Shown in pieces: positions 25,296-33,874 of a stretch of 64,000 nucleotides of DNA (positions are counted from its first letter, which is position 1; each line of letters opens with the position of its first letter). The position numbers and the translations under genes are program-made. The notes beneath the pieces are model-generated. The model saw nothing but the letters and a program-made list of their open reading frames with translations. It was not told the origin of the DNA and ran no database searches. Location of the stretch: assembly GCA_963817025.1 (NCBI GenBank), contig CAWFML010000001.1, forward strand, positions 496,001-560,000, given 5' to 3'. This DNA comes from JACMLC01 sp963817025 (GTDB lineage: Bacteria > Acidobacteriota > Blastocatellia > Pyrinomonadales > Pyrinomonadaceae).

Positions 25296-27211
25296 ATTAT
25301 GACTCTTTTATCTCCAGCGCGGCGCGTGATGTGTTCGCGGTCGAGGTATTCAAGGAGCGGAATGGCGTATTTGCGCGAGACGCCCGCGAGGTCTTTGAAG
25401 GCCGGAACATCTATCAGGCGTTCCGGCTCATGCGCTGCGGCATAGGCGCGCAGTTGAGAGATTAACCGGTTCAGAGCATCGCGGTGCAGGAAGAGGTCTT
25501 GAGTCACGCGCACCAGCACGCCCGCGTCAAGCAGAAGCTGTAACAGCTTGCGGCTATGCTCACGCGAAGAGGCGCGCGGGCCGCCTGCGCTTTCCAGAGC
25601 TTCTTCAAAAGTTTGGGCGGCAAGCGCGGCCTCTCTGTAAACTTTTTCCAGCCGCTCTTTGAGCGCGGCGTCTGCTGGCGAGAGAGACAGGCTGTGCGAA
25701 GCCGCGCGCACGACCTCTTTATCCGCGATGAGCGCGCCGGATTTTTCCAGCGACGCGAGGACGGCGCGAAAGACTTCGGGCGCGGCGCGTGCGAAATGAC
25801 GCTCGCGCAAAGTTTCGCGCAAGAGACCGCGCGAGAGCGGCTCGCGCCTGTGATGCAATGCAACCTCTTCCTCTGCCGCCTGTGCCAGAGAAGCAAAGGC
25901 CGCTTGCCCCAGAGACACTCCCTCCGCATCAACCAACGCGCCGCGCCCGACGGCCTCGCGTATGGCTTCCTGCAAAACTTCATCGCGCCAGCCAGTGCGT
26001 GCTGCGAGGTCTGCGCGCCAGAGGCCCATGATGCCAGCCGTCTCTGCAAAGAGCGCAACCTGTGTGGCCCTGTCAGCTTTCATCAAAGCCGCGAGGCGTG
26101 TGCGCGCCTCAGTGGCTTCGCGCCCGCGATGTTTGTGGGCCAGAGCATCCAGCACACGCCCGCCCGCAATCGTGCTCGAAGGGGAATAAGAGCGGAGGAT
26201 AAAATGCTCTTGCGGCAGAGCGACGACGCTCGATTCGAGCCGCAACTGCGCGAAGCCGGAATCGCCGGGCGCAATCTCGCCGCCTTCTTCAAGGACGCGC
26301 ACGCGCGCTAAGATTTCGGCTGCGCCCAAGTGAAGCCGCACGCGCGAGCGCGAGCGCAAGGGGCGCGGCGCACTCTCAAGCACATTCACGCGCACATCTA
26401 TAATCTGCGTCGGGCGCAGGCGATGCGCTTCGGCCAGCATCATCCCGCGCTCAATCGAAGAGGCTTCGACGCCGCCTAGATTGACCGCCGTGCGTTGTCC
26501 TGCCCCTGCCTGTTTGACCGCCCGCCCGTGAACCTGTAGCCCGCGCACACGCACGCGCGCACCTGTGGGCCAGAGCTGCATCTCATCGCCTTCCGCGATG
26601 CTTCCGGCGACGAGCGTTCCCGTCACGACTGCGCCAAAGCCGCGCATCGTGAAGGCGCGATCCACAGGCAGCCGCGCGATGGTTTCGGACGCACGCTCAG
26701 GCACGCTCAAAGCCACACGGCGCAGAGTCTCTTTCAATTCTTCTATCCTCTCGCCCGTGCGTGCGCTGGCGGAGATGACGGGCGCGTCTTCGAGAAAACT
26801 TCCCTTCACCAGTTCTTCCGCCTCTGCGCGCACCAGTGCGAGCAGTTCTTCGTCAACCGCATCCGTTTTGGTGATGATGACGAGACCCGATCTGATTTCC
26901 AGCAGGCGACAGATGTCGAAGTGCTCGCGCGTCTGCGGCATCACGCCTTCATCAGCCGCGATGACGAGCGCGACCACATCTATGCCGTGCGCGCCCGCCA
27001 GCATGTTCTTTACGAAACGCTCGTGTCCCGGCACATCCACAAAACCGAGCCGCACACCGTCAAGCTCAAGCTCCGCGAAGCCGAGGTCAATCGTGATGCC
27101 GCGTCTCTTTTCTTCCGGCAGGCGATCCGCATCCACGCCCGTCAGGGCGCGCACCAGCGCAGTCTTGCCATGATCTATGTGCCCGGCTGTGCCGACGATG
27201 ATTGAGCGCAT
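25292..27211 (-). CDS. selB: Selenocysteine-specific elongation factor SelB
   Basis: The 639-aa GTPase has G1 GHIDHGKT (10-17), the RGITIDLGF switch (about 38-46), G3 DVPGHERFVKNML (about 59-71), G4 ITKTDAVDEE and EF-Tu-like domains II and III. The C-terminal roughly 250 residues contain the repeated winged-helix domains that bind the SECIS hairpin in mRNA. It delivers Sec-tRNASec to in-frame UGA codons. Length is typical. No selA, selC or selD lies in the window. The one Fdh-like enzyme here (58367-60889) uses a Cys codon at its likely metal-ligand position, so no Sec client is visible. The gene is monocistronic and bounded by repeat elements on both sides. Confidence 0.96.
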   Translation of the reverse strand: MRSIIVGTAGHIDHGKTALVRALTGVDADRLPEEKRRGITIDLGFAELELDGVRLGFVDVPGHERFVKNMLAGAHGIDVVALVIAADEGVMPQTREHFDICRLLEIRSGLVIITKTDAVDEELLALVRAEAEELVKGSFLEDAPVISASARTGERIEELKETLRRVALSVPERASETIARLPVDRAFTMRGFGAVVTGTLVAGSIAEGDEMQLWPTGARVRVRGLQVHGRAVKQAGAGQRTAVNLGGVEASSIERGMMLAEAHRLRPTQIIDVRVNVLESAPRPLRSRSRVRLHLGAAEILARVRVLEEGGEIAPGDSGFAQLRLESSVVALPQEHFILRSYSPSSTIAGGRVLDALAHKHRGREATEARTRLAALMKADRATQVALFAETAGIMGLWRADLAARTGWRDEVLQEAIREAVGRGALVDAEGVSLGQAAFASLAQAAEEEVALHHRREPLSRGLLRETLRERHFARAAPEVFRAVLASLEKSGALIADKEVVRAASHSLSLSPADAALKERLEKVYREAALAAQTFEEALESAGGPRASSREHSRKLLQLLLDAGVLVRVTQDLFLHRDALNRLISQLRAYAAAHEPERLIDVPAFKDLAGVSRKYAIPLLEYLDREHITRRAGDKRVII

Positions 27212-27260
27212 AAGGAAATAATATAGAGATTTTCTGTGGCAGGCGAACTTAAAGAAAAGA

Positions 27261-27397
27261 ACGTCTCGCGCAAAGGCGCAACGGAAGGTAAAAGTAAAAA
27301 GGTAAAAGGCAAAAGTGAAGATGCGAGGAATGCCTTTCTGACTTTTATCTTTTTACTTTTACCTTTTTACTTCTATTGCGCCTTTGCGGGAAACGTT
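27261..27397. repeat. Composite repeat: family A nested inside family B
   Basis: Outer arms AACGTCTCGCGCAAAGGCGC (from 27260) and GCGCCTTTGCGGGAAACGTT (to 27397) are family B type. The loop between them holds a complete heptad inverted repeat with GTAAAAAGGTAAAAG words on the left (27288-27320) and CTTTTTACTTTTACC words on the right (27341-27372). It fills the space between the starts and ends of selB and the VWFA gene. Confidence 0.7.
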
Positions 27398-27408
27398 CCT
27401 CCGCGTCA

Positions 27409-29571
27409 TCACTTCTCGGTAAGCTGAAAATCTATCCACTGCGTCGCCGTGCGCTCCTTATCTTTGGCGAGCAGGTCTGTGACCGTGATTTGCAGCACAT
27501 ATTCGCCGGGCATCATCTCCGTGCCGAGCTGCACGCGGCCACTTGTATTGAGCCGTTTCAAGTCCGGCTGATCGCCCGCGTCAAAGGGCGTGACATTGCC
27601 TGCAAAGACTTCCCTGCCGTCGCGCAAGAGGCGCACCTGAGTTTGCAGTTGCGGTTTCTGTGCGGCTTTGTCCAGCCGCGCATTGTAGATCACATAGCCA
27701 AACTCCAGAATCATCCCGCGCCGAAACTGTCGCACGGCTGGCCCGGCCTGCGGGTTTGTTTCCATCACTGCGCCGTCTGCATTTTGTGCTCCGGCGGGCG
27801 CGTCCGCTGTGAGCTTCGTTTTATCAAAGCCGTTGACGATGATGCCGGAGATAGTCAAACGGTTTTTGCTTAAATCCGGCACTTCTATGTACTGGCTGGC
27901 AGAGCCGACGCGTTCCGTTGCGCTGTCGCGCAGGGCCGCGCGCAACTGGTAAGCTCCGGCCTTTTTGACCGGCACGGTGATGACGTAATCGAAGCCGTTC
28001 TGCATGATGCGGCGATAGGTTTCGCCGCGCACGCGTACGTTGTGCTCGCGGCTGACTTCGTCCACGACCGTGCCGTTGTCGCCGAACGTGACGGCCATGA
28101 CATCGAAAGTAAATCTGTGCCAGCCGTCGGGTTCAGGTTTGAAGGTCAGCCCCTGCGCGTCCACATGCAGCAACGAGCGCATGAAAGAGCCGCTCTTCGG
28201 GTCGTTGGCAAAGAGAGAGGTCAGGCGCAAGCCGATCTCGCCGGAGGCGAAAGGCGAAGTGATGGCGCGCACCAATTGCTGTGCGCGCGTGCGCGGGACG
28301 GCGTCGCGCGCCTGCTCATCCGTGATGTTGATAAAGCCGTTGCGATAGCGAACCTTGAGGCCCGGTCGCTTGACCTTGATCTTGAGATTGGTAAAGCGCA
28401 CGCGTTTCGGGTCAAAAGTTCCCTCGTCCGGGCGATAGCCGATCAGGTAATAGCCCTGCTGGTCGTCGAGCATCTCTTTGATGCCCGCGCTCAAATCATT
28501 ATTGCTGTGGATGGCAAGACCGCCGGTCTGCCGCGCGAGGTAGATAAGGCCGTTCTGCGACTCTATAAAATCCGCGCGACGATTGAAGAGGCTGGATTCG
28601 ACCTGCGCCGGACTGAGGCCGCTGATGTTGTCCTCCGCAGTCAGGTTGATGCCCTGCACGCCGCGCGCATCCATCGTGTAGATAACGACTGAAGCCCGAT
28701 TGGCAAGATCAGTCAGGCGGCGCAGAGACTCTAAGATGCGGTCGCTCTGCCCCGCGCGATTGAAGATTTTGACGCCATCGGAAACCAGCATCACGGATTT
28801 ACGGCCCGGCAGTTCTCTCAGACCGCGCACGATATAATTGAGCGCGCCCAGTGTGCCGACGGTGTAAATCTCATCGCTGAACTGGCTCAGGTTTCCGCTG
28901 ATGTCCGTGTCGTCATTAGACCTGCCAGGAAGTTCGTCGCGCATCTGCGTGCCTATGTCGCCGCCTGTCAGCGGCGCGATGGGCGTGATGCCGCCGCGCC
29001 CCAGCGGGTTCCAGCGCATGCGCTCGATTGACGCATAGAGTTGCCGCTTATCGGAAGTGAACTGCTGCAAAGCGCCCATGCTGCCAGCCGTGCGGATGAT
29101 GGCGACCAGATCGCCCGGCTGCATCTGCTCGTCCACAAATTTTTTGAGCGCGTTGCGCACGTAATAAATGCTCTGAAACGAGAGGCCCAAATCATCTACG
29201 ACGAGCGCGATGGTGCGACGCACCTGTTCCGGTTGCAGGCGGACGGGCGGCCCCGGCTGAGTATTCTTATCCGCCGCTGCGACAGGCGCATCCGGCCCGG
29301 CGCTCACAGGCGCGACCGGAACATAAGAGAAGTTTGTAATCTCCTGCTTCTTGTCGTTCTCCAGAATCTCAAATTCGTCCGCGCGCAGGTCTGTCACCTG
29401 TCTGCCGTTTTTATCCGTCACCACGGCATCCACCTGTATCAGGTTGGTGGTGATGCGCACGACATCATCTTCGCCGGAAGATTGATCCTGCGTCGGCGTC
29501 GGATTCTGTCCGAAGAGGGGCGAGAGCATCGCCAGCATGATGATGATCGAGAGCGAGGATTGTTTCTTCAT
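27409..29571 (-). CDS. VWFA-related acidobacterial exported protein
   Basis: The start at 29571 has CGGAGG at 6-nt spacing. The roughly 720-aa product has a signal peptide (SLSIIIMLAMLSPLFGQ), a low-complexity stretch, then TNLIQVDAVVTDKNGRQVTDLRADEFEILENDKKQ, the N-terminal signature of the VWFA-related domain first described in Acidobacteria (TIGR03436). The von Willebrand A fold follows, with RTIALVVDDLGLSF (about 133-146) in place of the classic DxSxS metal site. The C-terminal 300 residues are beta-rich. Such proteins are numerous in this phylum, secreted, and of unknown function; protein-protein adhesion is the usual guess. The MIDAS motif is degenerate (DDLGLS), so metal binding is uncertain. 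Confidence 0.9.
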   Translation of the reverse strand: MKKQSSLSIIIMLAMLSPLFGQNPTPTQDQSSGEDDVVRITTNLIQVDAVVTDKNGRQVTDLRADEFEILENDKKQEITNFSYVPVAPVSAGPDAPVAAADKNTQPGPPVRLQPEQVRRTIALVVDDLGLSFQSIYYVRNALKKFVDEQMQPGDLVAIIRTAGSMGALQQFTSDKRQLYASIERMRWNPLGRGGITPIAPLTGGDIGTQMRDELPGRSNDDTDISGNLSQFSDEIYTVGTLGALNYIVRGLRELPGRKSVMLVSDGVKIFNRAGQSDRILESLRRLTDLANRASVVIYTMDARGVQGINLTAEDNISGLSPAQVESSLFNRRADFIESQNGLIYLARQTGGLAIHSNNDLSAGIKEMLDDQQGYYLIGYRPDEGTFDPKRVRFTNLKIKVKRPGLKVRYRNGFINITDEQARDAVPRTRAQQLVRAITSPFASGEIGLRLTSLFANDPKSGSFMRSLLHVDAQGLTFKPEPDGWHRFTFDVMAVTFGDNGTVVDEVSREHNVRVRGETYRRIMQNGFDYVITVPVKKAGAYQLRAALRDSATERVGSASQYIEVPDLSKNRLTISGIIVNGFDKTKLTADAPAGAQNADGAVMETNPQAGPAVRQFRRGMILEFGYVIYNARLDKAAQKPQLQTQVRLLRDGREVFAGNVTPFDAGDQPDLKRLNTSGRVQLGTEMMPGEYVLQITVTDLLAKDKERTATQWIDFQLTEK

Positions 29572-29795
29572 GATGAGCCTCCGGGTGATTGTGATTCCGG
29601 CCACATGTTTCTCTCAAAAGAAAGACGCGTCAGGCACACAGAATGTCTGAAAATATAACTCGCCAAACGCTTTTCTACCAGCGACAGGCGGGCCATCTTG
29701 ATGCAGTCCGGGCGCACTGGCTGCACACTGGCTTTTCATCAGGCAATATGCGATGCTGCCCGCGCAATTTTCACTTCCGGATAGAGGGTTCAATC

Positions 29796-30239
29796 ATGCC
29801 AGAGCAAGCGAAAAAAGGCGACGTGGTGCGCGTACATTACGAGGGACGCCTGACGGACGGGCAGGTCTTCGATTCTTCCGCAGACGGCGAGCCGTTGGAG
29901 TTCGAGGTCGGCTCAGGACAGGTCATTACGGGCTTTGACGAAGGCGTGCGCGGGATGAGCGTCGGTGATAAAAAAACCATCGAGATCGAATCCGACGACG
30001 CCTACGGGCCGCGCAATGAGGCGCTCAAAAATTCCGTCCCGCGCGACAGCATCAAGCTTGAGACAGAGCCGCAGCCGGGCATGAATCTGGTCATGCAGCT
30101 TCCGGACGGCAACGAGATACCCGTCGCCATTACCGAAGTCACGGAAGAGGCCATCACACTCGACGCCAATCACCCGCTCGCAGGCCAAAAACTTATTTTC
30201 GACATCGAACTGGTCGAACGACAAGACAGTGATAAGTGA
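29796..30239 (+). CDS. FKBP-type peptidyl-prolyl isomerase, SlyD/SlpA-like
   Basis: The start at 29796 (MPEQAKKGDVVRVHYEGRL) fits the family N-terminus; an upstream extension lacks support. The 147-aa protein has the FKBP fold split by an insert-in-flap domain (about 70-125, DDAYGPRNEALKNSVPRD through PVAITEVTEEAITLDANHPLAG), the arrangement of SlyD and SlpA. These combine prolyl isomerase and chaperone activity. The His-rich nickel-binding tail of E. coli SlyD is absent; the protein ends RQDSDK. The last codons and stop lie in a heptad repeat arm. It is cytoplasmic and monocistronic. Confidence 0.93.
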   Translation: MPEQAKKGDVVRVHYEGRLTDGQVFDSSADGEPLEFEVGSGQVITGFDEGVRGMSVGDKKTIEIESDDAYGPRNEALKNSVPRDSIKLETEPQPGMNLVMQLPDGNEIPVAITEVTEEAITLDANHPLAGQKLIFDIELVERQDSDK

Positions 30240-30297
30240 CGAGTGACAAGTGACGAGCAAGAAGCTTTTATCTTTAACTCGTCACTCGTCACTTGTC
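30234..30297. repeat. Heptad inverted repeat, family A copy 5, supplies two stop codons
   Basis: GTGACGA/GTGACAA words on the left pair with TCGTCAC/TTGTCAC words on the right; GACAAGTGACGAG (30245-30257) pairs perfectly with 30285-30297. The FKBP stop (30237-30239) and the convergent NYN gene stop (30289-30291) are both within the arms. Confidence 0.85.
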
Positions 30298-30774
30298 TTT
30301 CTCATCTTCAGGGCCAACGCCGAAGTAGCGCATCCATTCCGGGACATCTTTCCGGTTGATTTTTGATTCTTCCTCCGTAGAGGTCGAGCGGTCTACGGCA
30401 GACTCTTCGAGACGCTGGCGAAACTCGCCTGAGCGCAAGACCTGCACGCCGCACTGGCGCACATAAGAAGCAAGCTCGCGGTCTGAGGTGACGACCGTGA
30501 GCGTGCGCCTCTCTCTGGCCGATTCCACCAGTTGCTTGATGCGCTCGTCGGCGTTCGAGCCGTGCTCCGCGTAAAAAACTTTGATTCCTTTGTAGCCCGC
30601 TCCGTCTGCGAAATGTTGTTCCGGCTGGCCGTCAAAAACCACTGCGACGCTGGCCCGTTTAGCCGCCGCAAAGCGGGCCAGCTCGTCCATCAATCCGCGC
30701 CGCGCTTTCCCTTTGTCACGATGCCAGCCGACGCGCTGCGCCATCACGTTGTTGCCGTCAATCAGATAAGACAT
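30289..30774 (-). CDS. NYN-domain (YacP/Rae1-like) predicted ribonuclease
   Basis: The 161-aa protein begins MSYLIDGNNVMAQ, with the acidic-plus-Asn motif of PIN-like nucleases. It continues with ARFAAAKRASVAVVFDGQPE, KVFYAEHGSNADERIKQLVE and LTVVTSDRELASYVRQCGVQVL, the conserved acidic positions of the NYN family. Bacterial YacP/Rae1 cleaves mRNA on ribosomes; whether this one does is inferred. The tail (about 120-161) is charged and ends EDEKDK with the stop inside a heptad repeat. It lies 12 nt upstream, in transcription sense downstream, of the zinc-ribbon/TonB-C gene on the same strand, so the two may form an operon. Confidence 0.85.
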   Translation of the reverse strand: MSYLIDGNNVMAQRVGWHRDKGKARRGLMDELARFAAAKRASVAVVFDGQPEQHFADGAGYKGIKVFYAEHGSNADERIKQLVESARERRTLTVVTSDRELASYVRQCGVQVLRSGEFRQRLEESAVDRSTSTEEESKINRKDVPEWMRYFGVGPEDEKDK

Positions 30775-30786
30775 GACGCAAGAGCC

Positions 30787-31731
30787 TTACTCTTCCAGAG
30801 TAAAATTGTAATTGATGATGCCGGAGACTTTGACGGGCTTGCCCGAAAGCAGGGTCGGAGAAAAGCGCGCCTGTCTGGCCGCGCTCTCCGCAGACGCATG
30901 CAGGAGTGGATGCCCGCTCACGGCCTTTGCGGAAATGACTTTTCCTTCTTCGTCAACAATCACCTCGACCGTCACAGTCCCTTGCGCGCGTGCGGCTTTG
31001 GCCGCCGGAGGATAAGGCGGCGCGGGCTTGCTGATGGCCTTGCCGTTGAGCACGCCGCCGGAGATGGGGCGGCTGTTTGTATTCCGGTTAGTGTTGCTGG
31101 CGGGCGGCTGGTTGGCATTGCTATTGGCATTGCCGTTCGTATTGTCTTCCGGCCTGTCATCGTCGCCGCCTGGCGTCGTCACATCTATAATCTTGATGGA
31201 CTCGCCGTCCGCTAAATTGACGGTGGCATGGACGATGCTCCACCTGCTCTTTTCCCGACGCATAACTACAAAGTATCGCCCGCTCGCTTTCTCTCCTTCG
31301 ACAGACATATTGAAGACGGCGTTGCCTGTGCCATCCGCATCTTCTTTGAAACTGCCAATCGGAAACCCTGTGTTCCTGATCGCGCCCATACGTGCCTTGA
31401 CGGCCTCGCTCTCTTTGAGCGTGGACTCGGCCAGCGCATAAGCTTCGGAAGCTTTCAGGGTTCGTTCCAGATACCTGTAGCCGAAATAGACCGCCACGCC
31501 CACGCCCGCGACAATCAGCATCAGAACGAGGCCGATGATGAGCAGCACCTTTCCGACGCGCGACTTGCGTTTCACAGGCGTCTGCGCAAACTGCGGATTC
31601 TGCGCCCATGAAGATTGCATTTGCTCGGCGGGCGGCGAATAGGCGGACGGCGCGCTCGCAGCAGGCGTTCCGCACTTCGGACAAAACTTCAAATATGGAG
31701 CAACCTCGTTGCCGCAGTTCTGACAGGTCAT
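30787..31731 (-). CDS. Zinc ribbon-TM-Coa1-like-TonB C-terminal fusion protein
   Basis: The 314-aa protein opens with a zinc ribbon MTCQNCGNEV...FCPKCGT (two CxxC pairs), a Ser/Pro/Gln linker, one membrane helix (about 60-85, VLLIIGLVLMLIVAGVGVAVYF), then a domain of about 90 residues resembling the Coa1-like fold (ALAESTLKESEAVKARMG, GSFKEDADGTGNAVFNMSVEG). An Asn-rich spacer (about 200-225) leads to a TonB C-terminal domain (about 235-314; PPYPPAAKAARAQGTVTVEVIVDEEGKVISAKAVSGH). Topology would be cytoplasmic ribbon and periplasmic TonB-like end. It may link an inside signal to outer-membrane receptors (inference). The ribbon on a TonB-type protein is unusual. Confidence 0.8.
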   Translation of the reverse strand: MTCQNCGNEVAPYLKFCPKCGTPAASAPSAYSPPAEQMQSSWAQNPQFAQTPVKRKSRVGKVLLIIGLVLMLIVAGVGVAVYFGYRYLERTLKASEAYALAESTLKESEAVKARMGAIRNTGFPIGSFKEDADGTGNAVFNMSVEGEKASGRYFVVMRREKSRWSIVHATVNLADGESIKIIDVTTPGGDDDRPEDNTNGNANSNANQPPASNTNRNTNSRPISGGVLNGKAISKPAPPYPPAAKAARAQGTVTVEVIVDEEGKVISAKAVSGHPLLHASAESAARQARFSPTLLSGKPVKVSGIINYNFTLEE

Positions 31732-31804
31732 CTCAGATAGCCTCCGTAGAAATCGTGAATCTAAAATTCAAGAGAGCATGACAACATTCAAGTTAGCGAT
31801 TGAC

Positions 31805-31909
31805 TCAACCCTTTGCGCCTTATGTTTTAACTTTGCGCCCCCAGCGCGAAACAGCAACGTTTCACGCTGGGGGCGCAAACAAGGAAAGACTCAGGGCGCA
31901 AAGAAGAAG
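31805..31909. repeat. Family B palindrome, copy 5
   Basis: Outer CAACCCTTTGCGCCTTA / GACTCAGGGCGCAAAG and inner TTTGCGCCCCCAGCGCGAAAC / GTTTCACGCTGGGGGCGCAAA arms; the inner arm pair is nearly perfect over about 20 bp. It lies between the zinc-ribbon gene and nth. Confidence 0.75.
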
Positions 31910-31930
31910 TGTTGACACCGTTGCTATCGT

Positions 31931-32641
31931 CTAAATTCGCCAGTTTCCATAATCGCAGTATTCGACAATCGGGCAACGTTCGCAGAGCGGCTCGCGCGGG
32001 CGGCAGAGCGTGCGCCCGTGACGTATCAGGTTGACGTGGAATGAATAAAACTTTCCGCGCGGCACGATGCTATTCATCATCTCGTGAGCGCGTGCGTCAG
32101 TGCATTTTTGCGGAATCAAGCCGACGCGGCGCAGGATGCGGAAGATATGCGTGTCGAGCGGAAAGACCTCTTTGCGGCACGCAAAGAGCAGCGTGCAGGC
32201 AATCGTCTTTGGCCCTATCCCGCGAAACTGCTTGAGATAATTGACGGCTTCTTCTTCAGACAAGTCATGCAAAAAACTTAAATCGAGCGTCCCGTGTTCG
32301 GCTTTAATTTGCTTGAGCAACGCCTTGATGACTTTGGCCTTCTGATTCGCTAGGCCGCCAGCCTGAATCGTCGTGGCGATGGTTGACTCTCTGGCTCTTA
32401 AAGCGGCTTCCCAATTCGGAAAACGTTTTTTGAGCGCGGCAAAGGTGCGGTGACTGTTGGTGTCGCTCGTCGCCTGCGAGAGAATTATCTGGATCAGCAT
32501 ATCGAGCGGGTCTGAGGCGCGCTTGTTTTCCGGCACGCCGTAGGTGCGCTCAAGATTCTGGATAATGTAGCGAATCGGTTTTTCGCCGGACGGAATTTCC
32601 GCTTCCGCAGGGGCCGCTCTAAGCGGCGATGATGCGCTCAT
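31931..32641 (-). CDS. nth: Endonuclease III (DNA glycosylase/AP lyase)
   Basis: The 236-aa protein has the helix-hairpin-helix FRGIGPKTIACTLLF (about 139-153) with the catalytic lysine position K145, catalytic Asp163 in PLDTHIFRILRRVGL, and a C-terminal [4Fe-4S] loop C213-x6-C220-x2-C223-x5-C229. It excises oxidised pyrimidines and nicks the abasic strand in base-excision repair. The N-terminal 20 residues are extra. The gene overlaps the 3' end of bshA by 23 bp on the same strand, so the two are translationally linked. Confidence 0.93.
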   Translation of the reverse strand: MSASSPLRAAPAEAEIPSGEKPIRYIIQNLERTYGVPENKRASDPLDMLIQIILSQATSDTNSHRTFAALKKRFPNWEAALRARESTIATTIQAGGLANQKAKVIKALLKQIKAEHGTLDLSFLHDLSEEEAVNYLKQFRGIGPKTIACTLLFACRKEVFPLDTHIFRILRRVGLIPQKCTDARAHEMMNSIVPRGKFYSFHVNLIRHGRTLCRPREPLCERCPIVEYCDYGNWRI

Positions 32642-33740
32642 AAAAGTTTATGTACTGTGGGATAACTAAATCAGTGCTGTAACGCGAGAGTGCGGACTGG
32701 CGCGCTCTCGCGCCCATCTCGCGCCTCAGTGTTTCATCTTCAATCAGGCGCACGGCGTCTTCGCTCATCTTTTCGACATCCCCGACCGCGCTCAAAAATC
32801 CTGTCTCGCCATCCGTCACGACCTCAGGGAGGCCGCCCACGCGCGAGGCTATGACGGGGACTTCGCAGGCCATCGCTTCCAGCGCGGCGAGGCCGAAGGA
32901 TTCCTGTTCCGAAGGCAGCAAGAGCACGTCAGCCGCAGAGAGATAGTCAACTATCTTCGGCTGCTTGCCGACGAATGAGCAGTGCTCATAAATGCCCAGG
33001 CAGCGTGCGCGATGCTCTGCGTTGGTGCGCTCGCTGCCGTCGCCGACCATTACGAGCCGCGCCTTCGTCTGCTTCAGGACGCGCGCCAGAATCTCCACGC
33101 AGTCTACGGGTCGCTTGACGGGGCGAAAGTTGGAGACGTGAACCAGTAAAGGCACGTCGTCCGGCGAAAGCTGGCGGCGAAGCTGCGGCACGTCATGCTT
33201 TTGATAATCGGTCGCGCAGATAAAGTTCGGGATGACTGTGATGTTATCGAACTGAAAAGTCTCTATCGTGGCCTGCTTCAGATATTGCGAGATGGCCGTC
33301 ACGCCGTCCGACTGGACGATGCCGTATCGCGTGATGGGCAGGTATGAACGGTCTGCTCCGACGAGCGTGATGTCCGTTCCATGCAAGGTTGTGATGACCG
33401 GAAGCCGCAAAGCCGGTTTCAAAGATTCGCGTGCGAGAATGGCGCTGATCGAATGCGGGATCGCGTAATGGACATGCAGCAGATCGAGGCGCTCTGTCTC
33501 CGCGACCTTTGCCATCTTGGTCGCCAGAGCCAGCGTATACGGCTGATGCTCGAAGAGCGGGTAAGACATCATCTCGACCTCGTGAAAACGCACGCGCTCA
33601 TTCAATTCCGTGAGCCGCGTCGGCAAAGACGAAGCGATGAAATGAACCGTATGACCGCGCGCCGCCAGCTCTTTGCCCAGCTCAGAGCCGACGATGCCGC
33701 TGCCGCCGTAAGTCGGATAAACAGTGATGCCGATGTTCAT
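32619..33740 (-). CDS. bshA: N-acetyl-alpha-D-glucosaminyl L-malate synthase BshA
   Basis: The 373-aa GT-B glycosyltransferase (GT4) has the BshA N-terminus MNIGITVYPTYGGSGIVGSELGKELAARGH and the acceptor region LLHVHYAIPHSISAILARE. The UDP-sugar site includes ISQYLKQATIETF and the E-x7-E motif PSEQESFGLAALEAM. It joins UDP-GlcNAc and L-malate, the first step of bacillithiol synthesis. bshB1 is 4 kb away on the same strand with other genes between; bshC is not in the window. It is followed by, and overlaps, nth. A heptad repeat lies just before its start. Confidence 0.92.
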   Translation of the reverse strand: MNIGITVYPTYGGSGIVGSELGKELAARGHTVHFIASSLPTRLTELNERVRFHEVEMMSYPLFEHQPYTLALATKMAKVAETERLDLLHVHYAIPHSISAILARESLKPALRLPVITTLHGTDITLVGADRSYLPITRYGIVQSDGVTAISQYLKQATIETFQFDNITVIPNFICATDYQKHDVPQLRRQLSPDDVPLLVHVSNFRPVKRPVDCVEILARVLKQTKARLVMVGDGSERTNAEHRARCLGIYEHCSFVGKQPKIVDYLSAADVLLLPSEQESFGLAALEAMACEVPVIASRVGGLPEVVTDGETGFLSAVGDVEKMSEDAVRLIEDETLRREMGARARQSALSRYSTDLVIPQYINFYERIIAA

Positions 33741-33745
33741 AAAGC

Positions 33746-33818
33746 AGATGCCAGATGTTAGATGTCAGAAGTTAGTTAGAGCATTATACTAACATCTGAT
33801 ACCCAACATCCGGCATCT
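33746..33818. repeat. Heptad inverted repeat, family A copy 6
   Basis: Left words CAGATGC, CAGATGT, TAGATGT, CAGAAGT and right words ACTAACATCTG, ACCCAACATCCGGCATCT pair imperfectly over about 30 bp. It sits immediately upstream of bshA (minus strand), in its 5' leader region. Confidence 0.7.
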
Positions 33819-33834
33819 ATTTGAGTCCTGAATA

Positions 33835-33874
33835 ACGAGAAAGCAGGCAACCCTCGCAATTGCCTGCTTCTCGT
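33835..33874. terminator. Hairpin in the bshA-nfu divergent spacer
   Basis: ACGAGAAAGCAGGCAA (33835-33850) pairs with TTGCCTGCTTCTCGT (33860-33874) with one bulged A. It lies between divergent genes, where a terminator is not expected, so it may be a regulatory stem or mark a lost gene. Confidence 0.45.
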
